This document shows, piece after piece, positions 27,584 through 36,143 of a stretch of 64,000 nucleotides of DNA. The notes beneath the pieces were generated by a model. The model was given only the letters and a program-made list of their open reading frames with translations. It made no database searches and was not told where the DNA came from. Source of the DNA: Dyella sp. S184 (GTDB lineage Bacteria; Pseudomonadota; Gammaproteobacteria; Xanthomonadales; Rhodanobacteraceae). Each line of letters starts with the position of its first letter. Positions within the stretch are counted from its first letter, which is position 1. The translations under genes were made by a program, and so were the position numbers. The stretch is from NCBI RefSeq assembly GCF_009766065.1, contig NZ_LMUE01000005.1, forward strand, positions 310,001 through 374,000. Reading direction: 5' to 3'.

Positions 27584-30079
27584 ATGAAACAGGGCTATTT
27601 CATTCTCAGCGCATCCATTGCAGCGGCGCTCGCCGGCGCACCGGTGCTGGCGCAGCCGGTGGCTGCAAGCAATCTCGTCACGGCCGCCGGCACCAGTGAG
27701 GCGCCGCGTGTCACCCAGACGATCAACAACCAGCTGGTTTCCCCGCTTGCGAAGACCCACCTCAAGTTCGTTGAAACGAAAGCGCCGGGCAAGCAGCTGG
27801 CCGATACCTTCAAGATGAATCACCTGCAGCTGGTGCTCAAGCCGAGCGCCGCGCGGCAGGCCGCCCTGACCAGCCTGATCGCCGACCAGCACAACCCGAA
27901 GTCGTCCAGCTTTCACAAGTGGCTGACTCCGGAGCAGTTCGGTGAATCGTATGGCGTGGCCGACAGCGACATCGCCGCGGTCACGGCGTGGCTGAAGTCG
28001 CAGGGCTTCACCGTCAACAACGTGTACCCGAACAAGACCCAGATCGATTTCAGCGGCACCGCCGGCCAGGTGAAGGCGGCGTTCCATACCCAGGAAAACA
28101 TCTACAACCTCGCCAATGGCAGCAAGACTAAGGAACAGCACATCGCCAATGCCGGCGATATCAGCATCCCGGTGGCGCTGAAGGACGTGGTGGCCGGCGT
28201 GATGGGCCTGAACGATTTCCACCCGAAGGCGATGAACAAGCCGATCAAGGGCGCCAAGTGGGACACCACCAAGAAAGGCCTGGTACTCAGCCAGCCGGCG
28301 GCCTCCAGCAAGCTCGGTGGCAAGAGCCAGGCGATCAGCGTCGCCTATCCGAATTATAATCCGCAGGGCGTGATCCGTGGCCTGGTACCCAATGATCTGG
28401 CGACCATGTACGGCGTCAGCACGATCCGCGCCAATGGCATCACAGGTACGGGTGTCACCATCGCGGTGGTCGAAGACGACTCGATGGTGCCGGCGGACTG
28501 GACCAATTTTGAAACCACCTTCAACCTGACCAGGTTCGGCGGCACCTTCAATCAGTTCCAGCCAGCGCCGAGCAGTGGCGCCAACAATTGCTATGACCCG
28601 AACGTGGAATACGGCGCGGGCCAGGATGATGGTGAAACCCTGCTGGACGCGGAATGGTCGGCGGCCATCGCGCCGGGCGCGAACATCCAGGTCGCTACCT
28701 GCGCGGACTATTACTATCAGGGCAGCAACTTCTACTACGCGACCACCAACTTCTTTGGCGGTGTCTTTGTCGCGGCGACCAATCTGATCAACGAAACGAG
28801 CGGCCGTCCGAACATCATCAGTGCCAGCTATGGCTACGGTGAACAATTCACCGACAGCGCCAGCAAGACCGCGATCGACCTGATGTGGGCACAGGCGGAT
28901 GCCGAGGGTATTTCGGTGTTTGTCTCCACCGGTGACTCCGGCTCCAACCCCAGCTTCAATGGCGGCCTGATCAACGGCAGAGACGGCAACACGGCGGTCG
29001 ATGCCAATTCGTTCGCGACCTCGCCGAACGATACCGGCGTCGGCGGTACCGATCTGGCCGACATCATCGATGGCACCACCAGCAAGTACTTTGCGGCGAC
29101 GCCGAGTGCGGTGGGCGGCTCGGCCCTGTCGTATGTGCCGGAGATTCCGTGGAACGAGTCGTGCGGCAATGGCGTGGCATCCACGGCGATGGGTTACGCC
29201 TCGCCGATCGCCTTCTGCAATGCCGCCCTGGCTTATGCGCTGAACCCCCCCGCTACGCCAACCAACCTGCAGTACTACGCGAATACCTTCGAAACCTCCG
29301 AAGCCGGCAGCGGTGGTCCGTCCTCGGTCGATCGCAAGCCGGTCTGGCAGCGTCAGGTCTACAACGCGGCACCGGATCAGTCGCGTGACCTGCCGGACGT
29401 GGCGTTGTTCGCCGGCTCGTTTGGCGATGACACCTTCGTGGCCGTCTGCTCGCAGGGTTACGTGTGCACGCCGGACTTCACCGCCGGCACCGCAGCCAAT
29501 CCGAACCCGAGCGGCGTCGGCCTCAGCGGGGGCACCTCGCTGGCTTCACCGATGTTCGCCGGCATCCAGGCGTTGATCGATCAGGGTCTGGCGGCACGTG
29601 GTTTGCCCCTGGATCAGGGCAATGCGGCACCGACGCTGTATGCGCTGGCGGGCAACGAGTACGGTACCGCTTCGCAGCCGAATTCGGCGAGCCTGAGCAC
29701 CTGCAATGCCAACAACGGCGCCACCGGCACGAGTGGTTGCGTGTTCCACAACGTCACCAGCGGTTCGATTTCCAGCGCCTGTTATAGCGAGACGGGTGTG
29801 GGCACGTACGCTGCGGACACGTTCGTGACGCCGAATTGCTATTACTACAACACCTTCCTTGTTGATGGTACGGCAGGAAGTGGCAATACGTTGACGGTCA
29901 ATATCGGCCTCACCACAAGCAACCCCAACCCCGCCGGCTATACCCCGACGAACAAGGCCTTCCCGGCCCAGCCGGGCTGGAGCTTTGCGTCGGGTCTGGG
30001 TTCGGTGAACGTCACGAACCTGCTGATCGCATGGCGTGCCTTCGTGGGTGCTCCGGCAGCGCCACCACCGGCACCGTAA
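27584..30079 (+). CDS. Secreted S53 serine-carboxyl protease (kumamolisin/sedolisin family), paralog 1
   Basis: 831 residues. A signal peptide (KQGYFILSASIAAALAGAPVLAQ) is followed by a pro-kumamolisin activation domain (about residues 50-200; FHKWLTPEQFGESYG, VNNVYPNKTQIDFSGT), then the S53 catalytic domain. The catalytic residues are E351 and D355 (GETLLDAEW), oxyanion D451 (STGDSGS) and nucleophile S652 (GGTSLASP). Such enzymes cleave proteins at acid pH after autocatalytic removal of the propeptide and are exported. The C-terminal region ends in a GWSFASGLGSVNVTNLL motif and a proline tail. It lies between the chimeric regulator and a second S53 gene and has its own terminator. Confidence 0.93.
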   Translation: MKQGYFILSASIAAALAGAPVLAQPVAASNLVTAAGTSEAPRVTQTINNQLVSPLAKTHLKFVETKAPGKQLADTFKMNHLQLVLKPSAARQAALTSLIADQHNPKSSSFHKWLTPEQFGESYGVADSDIAAVTAWLKSQGFTVNNVYPNKTQIDFSGTAGQVKAAFHTQENIYNLANGSKTKEQHIANAGDISIPVALKDVVAGVMGLNDFHPKAMNKPIKGAKWDTTKKGLVLSQPAASSKLGGKSQAISVAYPNYNPQGVIRGLVPNDLATMYGVSTIRANGITGTGVTIAVVEDDSMVPADWTNFETTFNLTRFGGTFNQFQPAPSSGANNCYDPNVEYGAGQDDGETLLDAEWSAAIAPGANIQVATCADYYYQGSNFYYATTNFFGGVFVAATNLINETSGRPNIISASYGYGEQFTDSASKTAIDLMWAQADAEGISVFVSTGDSGSNPSFNGGLINGRDGNTAVDANSFATSPNDTGVGGTDLADIIDGTTSKYFAATPSAVGGSALSYVPEIPWNESCGNGVASTAMGYASPIAFCNAALAYALNPPATPTNLQYYANTFETSEAGSGGPSSVDRKPVWQRQVYNAAPDQSRDLPDVALFAGSFGDDTFVAVCSQGYVCTPDFTAGTAANPNPSGVGLSGGTSLASPMFAGIQALIDQGLAARGLPLDQGNAAPTLYALAGNEYGTASQPNSASLSTCNANNGATGTSGCVFHNVTSGSISSACYSETGVGTYAADTFVTPNCYYYNTFLVDGTAGSGNTLTVNIGLTTSNPNPAGYTPTNKAFPAQPGWSFASGLGSVNVTNLLIAWRAFVGAPAAPPPAP

Positions 30080-30112
30080 TGAAATAGCGCTTGAATGTTG
30101 TGGTGTTTGATT

Positions 30113-30149
30113 GAAGCCCTTGGCTGCATGGCAGCCAGGGGCTTTTTTA
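30113..30149 (+). terminator. Intrinsic terminator after S53 protease 1
   Basis: Stem AAGCCCTTGGCTGC / GCAGCCAGGGGCTT with a short ATG loop, followed by six T. It ends the protease 1 transcript, so protease 2 needs its own promoter. Confidence 0.85.
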
Positions 30150-30606
30150 TTCATCTATGGAATCAGGCGTGGCGCACGGTCTATGCGCGATATTCGTAAA
30201 ATATCACGTTAGGCTAATTAGCTACGCAAATTATTACGATTAAGCTTTCATCGTTCACTAACATAAATCCCATTGCAGATATGGAATGCAAGTCGCACAC
30301 TCAAAAAACCGACTGGAAGGGTGGCCATCAAGTCCGGGCGGAATGAATAGGGGTGTGCAGACCGTAATTGACCCAACGACGAAATGCCTATGGCCATGGC
30401 GATCAGCCATGGCTATGCGATTTTCATGAATTGGCCATTCGCACAGAACCGGGGTTTGTATAACCGCAGTCAGGTAATGCAACGCGTCATACGCATGCGC
30501 AACAGGATTTGATTGGTGCAAACCATAACGAGAGTCGAAAGTGGGAGACAACGAGCGGTAATTCAGGGGGTCGTGACAGGCAGGCATGTAAGCAGATGTC
30601 GTGAGT
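30150..30606. other. AT-richer intergenic region between the S53 genes
   Basis: About 460 bases without a supported gene. Positions 30180-30270 are clearly richer in A and T than the rest of the window (TAAAATATCACGTTAGGCTA) and include the palindrome GCTAATTAGC (30213-30222). A hairpin ATGGCCATGGC-GATCA-GCCATGGCTAT lies at 30390-30416 with one mismatched position. A promoter for protease 2 is expected here, but no clear -35/-10 pair stands out. Confidence 0.5.
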
Positions 30607-30673
30607 GCTGTTCGCAAAGTGGATCTGGTAATTGCGCCATCAACTTTTGATCAACTTACACAGGAGCTTCATC
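30607..30673 (+). repeat. Conserved S53 protease leader, copy 2
   Basis: Second copy of the 27511-27583 block. Here it contains a perfect direct repeat, ATCAACTT-TTG-ATCAACTT, with an 11-base period (one helical turn), followed by ACA and an AGGAG ribosome-binding site. It could be an operator, a promoter element or an mRNA leader signal. Confidence 0.7.
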
Positions 30674-33058
30674 ATGAAACAAAGCTATTTCATTCTCAGT
30701 GCGTCGATCGCCGCCGCGTTGGCCGGCGCACCAGCCATGCTGATGGCGCAGCCAACGGTTTCAGCCGGTGCCAGCGAGGCACCACAGGTCACCCAAGCCG
30801 TCAGCAATACCAGTCTGTACACGATCCCGAAGACCCGTCTGGCATTCATTGCCCAGGCAACGGCAAGCACCCCGCTGCCTGGCACCACCAAGCTGAATCA
30901 CCTGCAGCTGATACTCAAGCCCAGCGCGGCGCGTCAGGCCGCGATGGAAACGACCATCGCCAATCTACACAATCCCAAGTCGGCCCAGTTCCAGAAGTGG
31001 CTGACACCACAGGAGTTTGGTCAGGAGTTCGGCGCGAACCCTGCTGATATCGCCGCCGTCACGGCCTGGCTGACTGCGCAGGGGTTCACCGTCAACAACG
31101 TCTACCCGAACAAGACACAGATCGATTTCAGTGGCACGGTCGCGCAGGTGAATGCGGCGTTCCACACGCAGGAAAGCGTCTACACGCTAAGTCAAACAGT
31201 TCGGGACAGTACCACCGGAAAGCTCACCCAGACCCCGGTCAAGCACCTGTCAAATTCCAGCGACATCAGCATTCCGGCGGCGTTGGCACCCGTGGTGGCC
31301 GGTGTGATGGGCCTGAATGACTTCCATGCAACATCCCTGGCCAAGAAGCCCAAGGTCGCGCAATGGAATGCGTCGAAGAAGGGCTTTGTCGCCAAGACCG
31401 CCACGCCCACAGCCCCAAAGGGAATCGCCCAGGCCGTCTCGTTCAACGGGGGCGCCTTGCGTGGTCTGGTGCCGAACGACATGTCCACGATCTACAATGT
31501 CAAGACGATCCGCGGTAATGGCCTCACCGGCGCCGGCGTGACCATTGCGGTCGTTGAGGACGGCGACATGGTGCCGGGGGATTGGACCAATTTCGTCAGC
31601 ACCTTCAATCTTGGCCAATACGGCGGTACATTCAGTCAGGTCAATCCGGCGCCGCCCAGTGGCACGAACAACTGCGAAGATCCGGATGCCGTTTTTGGCT
31701 ATGCTCAGGATGACACGGAGACTGTGCTCGATGCGGAATGGTCTACCGCGATCGCGCCCGGCGCGAACATCGAGGTCGCTACCTGCGCGGACTATTACGT
31801 CAACAACAGCAACTTCTACTATGCGACCAGCAACTTCTTTGGCGGTGTATTTGTTGCGGCGACCAATCTGATCAACGAACCGAGTGGTCGTCCGGACATC
31901 ATCAGTGCCAGCTACGGCTACGGCGAGTACTTTACCGACCCCGCCAGCAAGACCGGCATCGATCTGATGTGGGCGCAGGCCGACGCCGAGGGTATTTCGG
32001 TGTTCGTCTCCGCCGGTGACTCCGGTTCCAACCCGAGCTTCAATGGCGGCATCATCAACGGCGAGTCGGGCGACTCGGCGGTCGACGCCAACGCGTTCGG
32101 CACTTCGCCGCATGACACCGTGGTTGGTGGCACGGACTTCGCCGACTATATCGAAGGCACCACCAGCAAGTATTTCGCGCCGACGCCGAGTGCGGTCGGT
32201 GGTTCGGCGCTGTCGTATGTGCCGGAGATTCCATGGAACACGTCCTGCGGCAACGGCGTCGCCGCGACGGCGCTGGGTTTCAGCAGTGCTCTGGCGTACT
32301 GTCAGGAATACCTGAAGTACGACCCCAATGGTGACTACGTGACCTCCGAAGCCGGCAGCGGTGGGCCGTCCAGGGTGGATGCGAAGCCCGTATGGCAGCG
32401 GCAGGTCTACAACGCGGCGAACGATCAGTCGCGCGATGTACCCGATGTCTCGCTGTTCGGCGGGTCGTGGGGTGACCACACCTGGGTGATCCTCTGCTCC
32501 AACAAGTATCCATGCGAGCCGGGCTTTACCACGGCGACCGCTCTGGAGGCTGGTACCTCGTTGTCGTCACCGATGTTTGCCGGTATCCAGGCGTTGATGG
32601 ATCAGGGGCTGGCTGCGCGCGGTCTGCCGATGGACCAAGGCAATGCGGCACCGACGCTGTATGCGCTGGCGGCACAGGAATACGGCGGCGCGACCGGTAC
32701 ACCGCCGGCCACGCTGGCCGCCTGCAACGCCAACAATGGCACCACGGGAACCAGCGGCTGCGTATTCTACAATGTCACCAGCGGCTCGAATTCCACGCAG
32801 TGCTATCAGGAGCAAGGGTTCACCACGGCCAACTGTTACTACTATGGAACAGTGGACTACAACAATGTACAGGTGGGTCTGACCAGCACCGTCGCTGCAC
32901 CTACCAATTATACGGCGACCAACAAGGCCTTCCCGGCCCAGCCGGGCTGGAGCTTTGCCAATGGCCTGGGCTCGGTGAATGCCACCAACCTGTTGATCGC
33001 ATGGAGGGCATTCGACAACGCGCCACCGGCCGCACCGGCTGTAGTTACTGTCAAGTAA
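30674..33058 (+). CDS. Secreted S53 serine-carboxyl protease (kumamolisin/sedolisin family), paralog 2
   Basis: 794 residues, start fixed by CAGGAG and by the signal peptide KQSYFILSASIAAALAGAPAMLMAQ, which matches paralog 1. The pro-domain shares the KWLTPQEFGQEFG and VNNVYPNKTQIDFSGT segments. Catalytic residues are E349 and D353 (ETVLDAEW) and S629 in AGTSLSSP; the family glycine before the GTS motif is alanine here. The oxyanion aspartate is in SAGDSGS. It lacks one of the inserts and the proline tail of paralog 1. The high similarity, including the leader, indicates tandem duplication, and both are probably exported proteases under one control. A terminator follows at 33085. Confidence 0.93.
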   Translation: MKQSYFILSASIAAALAGAPAMLMAQPTVSAGASEAPQVTQAVSNTSLYTIPKTRLAFIAQATASTPLPGTTKLNHLQLILKPSAARQAAMETTIANLHNPKSAQFQKWLTPQEFGQEFGANPADIAAVTAWLTAQGFTVNNVYPNKTQIDFSGTVAQVNAAFHTQESVYTLSQTVRDSTTGKLTQTPVKHLSNSSDISIPAALAPVVAGVMGLNDFHATSLAKKPKVAQWNASKKGFVAKTATPTAPKGIAQAVSFNGGALRGLVPNDMSTIYNVKTIRGNGLTGAGVTIAVVEDGDMVPGDWTNFVSTFNLGQYGGTFSQVNPAPPSGTNNCEDPDAVFGYAQDDTETVLDAEWSTAIAPGANIEVATCADYYVNNSNFYYATSNFFGGVFVAATNLINEPSGRPDIISASYGYGEYFTDPASKTGIDLMWAQADAEGISVFVSAGDSGSNPSFNGGIINGESGDSAVDANAFGTSPHDTVVGGTDFADYIEGTTSKYFAPTPSAVGGSALSYVPEIPWNTSCGNGVAATALGFSSALAYCQEYLKYDPNGDYVTSEAGSGGPSRVDAKPVWQRQVYNAANDQSRDVPDVSLFGGSWGDHTWVILCSNKYPCEPGFTTATALEAGTSLSSPMFAGIQALMDQGLAARGLPMDQGNAAPTLYALAAQEYGGATGTPPATLAACNANNGTTGTSGCVFYNVTSGSNSTQCYQEQGFTTANCYYYGTVDYNNVQVGLTSTVAAPTNYTATNKAFPAQPGWSFANGLGSVNATNLLIAWRAFDNAPPAAPAVVTVK

Positions 33059-33084
33059 CCAAGTAACGGGTACTCTGCTTCAAC

Positions 33085-33125
33085 GATGCCCTGGCGGCTG
33101 ATGCTGCCAGGGCATCGTCCGTTTT
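33085..33125 (+). terminator. Intrinsic terminator after S53 protease 2
   Basis: Perfect 11-base stem GATGCCCTGGC / GCCAGGGCATC with loop GGCTGATGCT, then GTCCGTTTT. The T run is short and offset, so efficiency is uncertain. Confidence 0.7.
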
Positions 33126-33218
33126 GCAGCCTGGTCGCGGCCAGGTTCATTTTTCTGTCATACGCGTTTAACATAAGCGGCTAGCATCGCTAAATAAGCC
33201 TGTCGGCGTGGGGGGCGA

Positions 33219-34028
33219 ATGACCATTATCTCGCTGCATTTACCAAAGACGGCGGGAACGAGCTTCGGTAGTTCACTGGCGTCCCATTTCGGCGATCGAT
33301 ACAGGCGAGATTACGCTGATCAGGGCATCTGCAAGCCCATGGCTCAGCGCTGCGAGGCTGCGCTTGCGGCAGGCGTAGAGATTGCTGCACAGGGGCTGGG
33401 TGACATCGAATGCGTGCACGGGCACTTCCTGCCGGTGAAGTATCTGCCGCTTGCGGCCACGCGGGAGCTTACCTTCGTGACCTGGATGAGAGACCCTGTC
33501 ACACGGATGATCTCGCATTATTACTACTGGCAGGAAAGCTACGATGAGAAAGCTTCCGCGCCGCATCATCGACAAGTCATTGAAGAGAGTTGGACGCTGG
33601 AGCAGTTCTGCCTCAGCGAACGGTTCAGGAATATCTATACCCAGTACCTGTGGAATTTTCCGCTGGATAATTTCGCCTTTATCGGCATCAGCGAGCATTA
33701 CCAGGAGGACTTGCAGGAGTTCTGCCGGCGCTACCTGTCCACGAGCCTGGAACCGCGATCGCGCAACACGACGAAATATTCTGGCTTGCGTCAGGCGCCG
33801 GATACCGCCTTCCTGGACAAGGTGCGTGAGTTCCATGCAGCCGATATGGAACTGTATCAACGGGCATTGACGTGGCGCGCGCGAAGCATCGGTGCGCGCG
33901 AAGGTCAGGCAGCCAACGTGGTTGATGGTGTCGGGATTAGGTCGAGCGTGAACCGGTTGCAGTCACTGCCCGAGGTTCTTGCCGGCTCCATGGAGCCACT
34001 CGTTCCTATCATGCGGTCCGTTGAATGA
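33219..34028 (+). CDS. Sulfotransferase-family protein
   Basis: A 269-residue protein of the sulfotransferase-2 type. The 5'-phosphosulfate loop is at residues 7-14 (HLPKTAGTS), and the 3'-phosphate-binding motif is WMRDPVTRMISHYYYW at about residues 88-103. Enzymes of this fold transfer sulfate from PAPS to sugars or other hydroxyl groups. The start has a GGGGGGCG ribosome-binding site. The following minus-strand genes encode a GT4 glycosyltransferase and a polysaccharide deacetylase, so an exported or surface glycan is a plausible acceptor, but this is inference. No signal peptide or membrane segment is visible. Confidence 0.8.
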   Translation: MTIISLHLPKTAGTSFGSSLASHFGDRYRRDYADQGICKPMAQRCEAALAAGVEIAAQGLGDIECVHGHFLPVKYLPLAATRELTFVTWMRDPVTRMISHYYYWQESYDEKASAPHHRQVIEESWTLEQFCLSERFRNIYTQYLWNFPLDNFAFIGISEHYQEDLQEFCRRYLSTSLEPRSRNTTKYSGLRQAPDTAFLDKVREFHAADMELYQRALTWRARSIGAREGQAANVVDGVGIRSSVNRLQSLPEVLAGSMEPLVPIMRSVE

Positions 34029-34077
34029 TGATTGCCGTTCGGGCCGGGTCGAGTTCATCGTGGCCCGGATCCACGCG

Positions 34078-34115
34078 TTCTACGCGTTCCTGAAGTACGC
34101 CAGGAACGCGTAGAA
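34078..34115. terminator. Perfect 15-bp inverted repeat between convergent genes
   Basis: Left arm TTCTACGCGTTCCTG (34078-34092), an eight-base loop AAGTACGC, right arm CAGGAACGCGTAGAA (34101-34115). It sits between the ends of the convergent sulfotransferase and glycosyltransferase genes and would form a hairpin in both transcripts. There is no T run on either side, so a termination or mRNA-protection role is inferred. Confidence 0.5.
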
Positions 34116-34143
34116 CTGCAGCGCGGATTGATCCGACGCAGCC

Positions 34144-35220
34144 TTAGTCCTCAAGCAGGACGCACTGGAATTCTTCGGCGATCACCCGCGTGCTGAAATG
34201 CTGTTGTACATACGCTTGCGCGGCGGTACCCATCGACATCCGCAGTGCGGGGTCGCATAACTTCAGGATGGCCTCGCGCCACGCGTCGACGTCACCTGGC
34301 GGCAGCAGCAGGCCGGTGACACCGGCGTCCAGAGTCTCCGGGATCCCGCCGATATCGCTGCCCAGTACGGGAACTCCCGTGGCCTGCGCCTCGACCGAGA
34401 CCCGGCCGAATGTTTCCGTCGCGATCGACGGGAAGGCCAGCATCGAGAACGCGCTGTAATAGGGGTGGACGTCATGGATCCAGCCCACGAAGTGGTGTCG
34501 TGCCGAGGTTGGGTGCGCCGCGGCGCGATCACGCAGGGCTTGCGCATCCGTGCCATCGCCCACCCATACGCAGTGCAGTCGTGCCTCCACAGCCATGGCC
34601 GCCGCGGTGGCTTCGAACAGCGAGACGATGCCCTTGTCGTTGTGCATGCGGCCGGTGTAGCCGAGCACGATCGCATTCTCGTCGATACCGAGCGAGTGCA
34701 GGATCTCACTATGCTGCTGCGGATCGAACCGGCACAGCTCCATGTTCACCGGGTTGTACAGCACGCGCACCAACTGGCCTGGGGTGCCGCGATCGAGGTA
34801 AGCCTGACGGGCATGCTGCGAGACGGCGAAGAAACGCTGTGCCAGACGCGGGATCAGGTAGGCGGAAAATCGCTTCATCGCCGGCGTGCGATGCCGAAAC
34901 AGCGCGACCGGCACCCGTAGCAAGCGTCCGGCCAGGATCAGCGGCCAGTACTCCTTGCCGAAGTTGCCGATCAGCCAGTCGGGTTTCAGATCTCGCGCCG
35001 CCTTGAACACGGCGGCATAGCCGCGCAGGTCGAGCACGTTACGGAATTTCGCCTTGTACAGCCGGACATGCGACTGCGCCAGCCCCTGCCAGATCTGGCT
35101 GTCGGGATGGACCACTGCGCTGACCTCATGCCCGGCCTCGGCCATCGCCTGCACCAGGGCGACGAAGTGGCTGGCGGCCCCGGTATTTTCGGGGTTGGTT
35201 CCGACAAAGAGCAGTTTCAC
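34144..35220 (-). CDS. Glycosyltransferase family 4
   Basis: A 358-residue GT-B glycosyltransferase. The N-domain begins KLLFVGTNPENTGAASHFVALVQ, and the C-domain carries the nucleotide-sugar signature ETFGRVSVEAQATGVPVLGSDIGG with the paired glutamates of the GT4 family. The GTG start at 35220 is preferred because it overlaps the stop of the deacetylase gene by four bases and has GAGGA nine bases before it; the frame is open further upstream but only as a shadow of that gene. It probably adds a hexose to a cell-surface glycan (LPS outer core or exopolysaccharide); donor and acceptor are unknown. Confidence 0.88.
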   Translation of the reverse strand: MKLLFVGTNPENTGAASHFVALVQAMAEAGHEVSAVVHPDSQIWQGLAQSHVRLYKAKFRNVLDLRGYAAVFKAARDLKPDWLIGNFGKEYWPLILAGRLLRVPVALFRHRTPAMKRFSAYLIPRLAQRFFAVSQHARQAYLDRGTPGQLVRVLYNPVNMELCRFDPQQHSEILHSLGIDENAIVLGYTGRMHNDKGIVSLFEATAAAMAVEARLHCVWVGDGTDAQALRDRAAAHPTSARHHFVGWIHDVHPYYSAFSMLAFPSIATETFGRVSVEAQATGVPVLGSDIGGIPETLDAGVTGLLLPPGDVDAWREAILKLCDPALRMSMGTAAQAYVQQHFSTRVIAEEFQCVLLED

Positions 35221-35957
35221 CCGCGGCGATCCTCGTAACCCGACATCACGCGCATGGCGAACTGTGGCAACAGGTGGTGGCGTGCGATCTGCACCCGCGG
35301 CAGTCGCCACAGATCCATGCCGGCGCTGGCCCGGCCGCGCGCCGTAGTGGTGGCGGCGGCGAAGCCGGCTTCGCGGACCACGCCGGCCACGCGATCGTCG
35401 GCATCGCCGTACGGGTAGCAGAACTGCGTGACCGGTGTGCCGAGGTAGTCTTCCAGCGTCGCCTTGCTGCCGTGGATCTCGTCGCGCAGTTGCGCGTCGC
35501 TGCATTGCGTCAGCCGGGGATGACTGCGGGTATGCGCGCCGATCTCCATGCCGCCGCGTTGCCACTCGCGCAGTTGCTCCGCCGACATCAGCGGTTTGCG
35601 CACGCCCAGCCGCTCGGCATCCCACTGGTTGTATTGCCCGATGCTGCCGCTGACGACGTAGCAGGTAGCACTGAAACCATAGCCTTGCAGCACCGGCAGC
35701 GCAGACTCCAGATTGTCCACGTAACCATCATCCAGCGTAATGATGGCGATGCGGCCGGTGCGCTCGCCTTGCAGGTAGGGCATCGCGGCAGACATGGACA
35801 GCCCGGTGTAGCCAAATCGCCGCAGCAGCCACATCTGTCGCGCGAACGTTCCGGGGCTCACGTACAGGCTGCGCCAGCGGCGGATGTCGCGCGGCGCGTT
35901 CGCGATGTTGTGGTAAGTGAGGATCGGCAGGCGAGTGGCCGAGGTATCGCGGCTCAT
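35217..35957 (-). CDS. Polysaccharide deacetylase (carbohydrate esterase 4)
   Basis: 246 residues with a NodB-like fold: LPILTYHNIA at the N-terminus, the metal and base motif TLDDGYVDN with D76-D77, the zinc-binding H142 and H146 (GAHTRSHPRL), and the CYPYGDADD motif. CE4 enzymes remove N- or O-acetyl groups from polysaccharides using a divalent metal. No signal peptide is evident, so it may act on a lipid-linked precursor in the cytoplasm or be exported by other means. It is translationally coupled to the downstream GT4 gene, and the pair probably modifies one glycan. Confidence 0.88.
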   Translation of the reverse strand: MSRDTSATRLPILTYHNIANAPRDIRRWRSLYVSPGTFARQMWLLRRFGYTGLSMSAAMPYLQGERTGRIAIITLDDGYVDNLESALPVLQGYGFSATCYVVSGSIGQYNQWDAERLGVRKPLMSAEQLREWQRGGMEIGAHTRSHPRLTQCSDAQLRDEIHGSKATLEDYLGTPVTQFCYPYGDADDRVAGVVREAGFAAATTTARGRASAGMDLWRLPRVQIARHHLLPQFAMRVMSGYEDRRG

Positions 35958-36143
35958 GTGCTGCCCCGTGCTTCACGATGAGCCGCTTGCGCGCAGGCCA
36001 TGACGCCGGCTTGGCTGAGGCGGGCGCGCTTACGCCGGCGAAGGGGCAGCCGGCAAGGACTGGAATGGGTCGGCATGGTGAGGTGAGGCCTTCGGATACT
36101 GGTGCAATTTCACACGGTGCACCCTTTCGTGCGCCTGTCGGGC

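Noticed and set aside
34144-35625. 493-codon version of the GT4 gene
   Set aside because: The extra N-terminal part overlaps the deacetylase gene antisense-free but in the wrong frame, and it encodes low-complexity Arg/Ala sequence. The GTG at 35220 fits family length.
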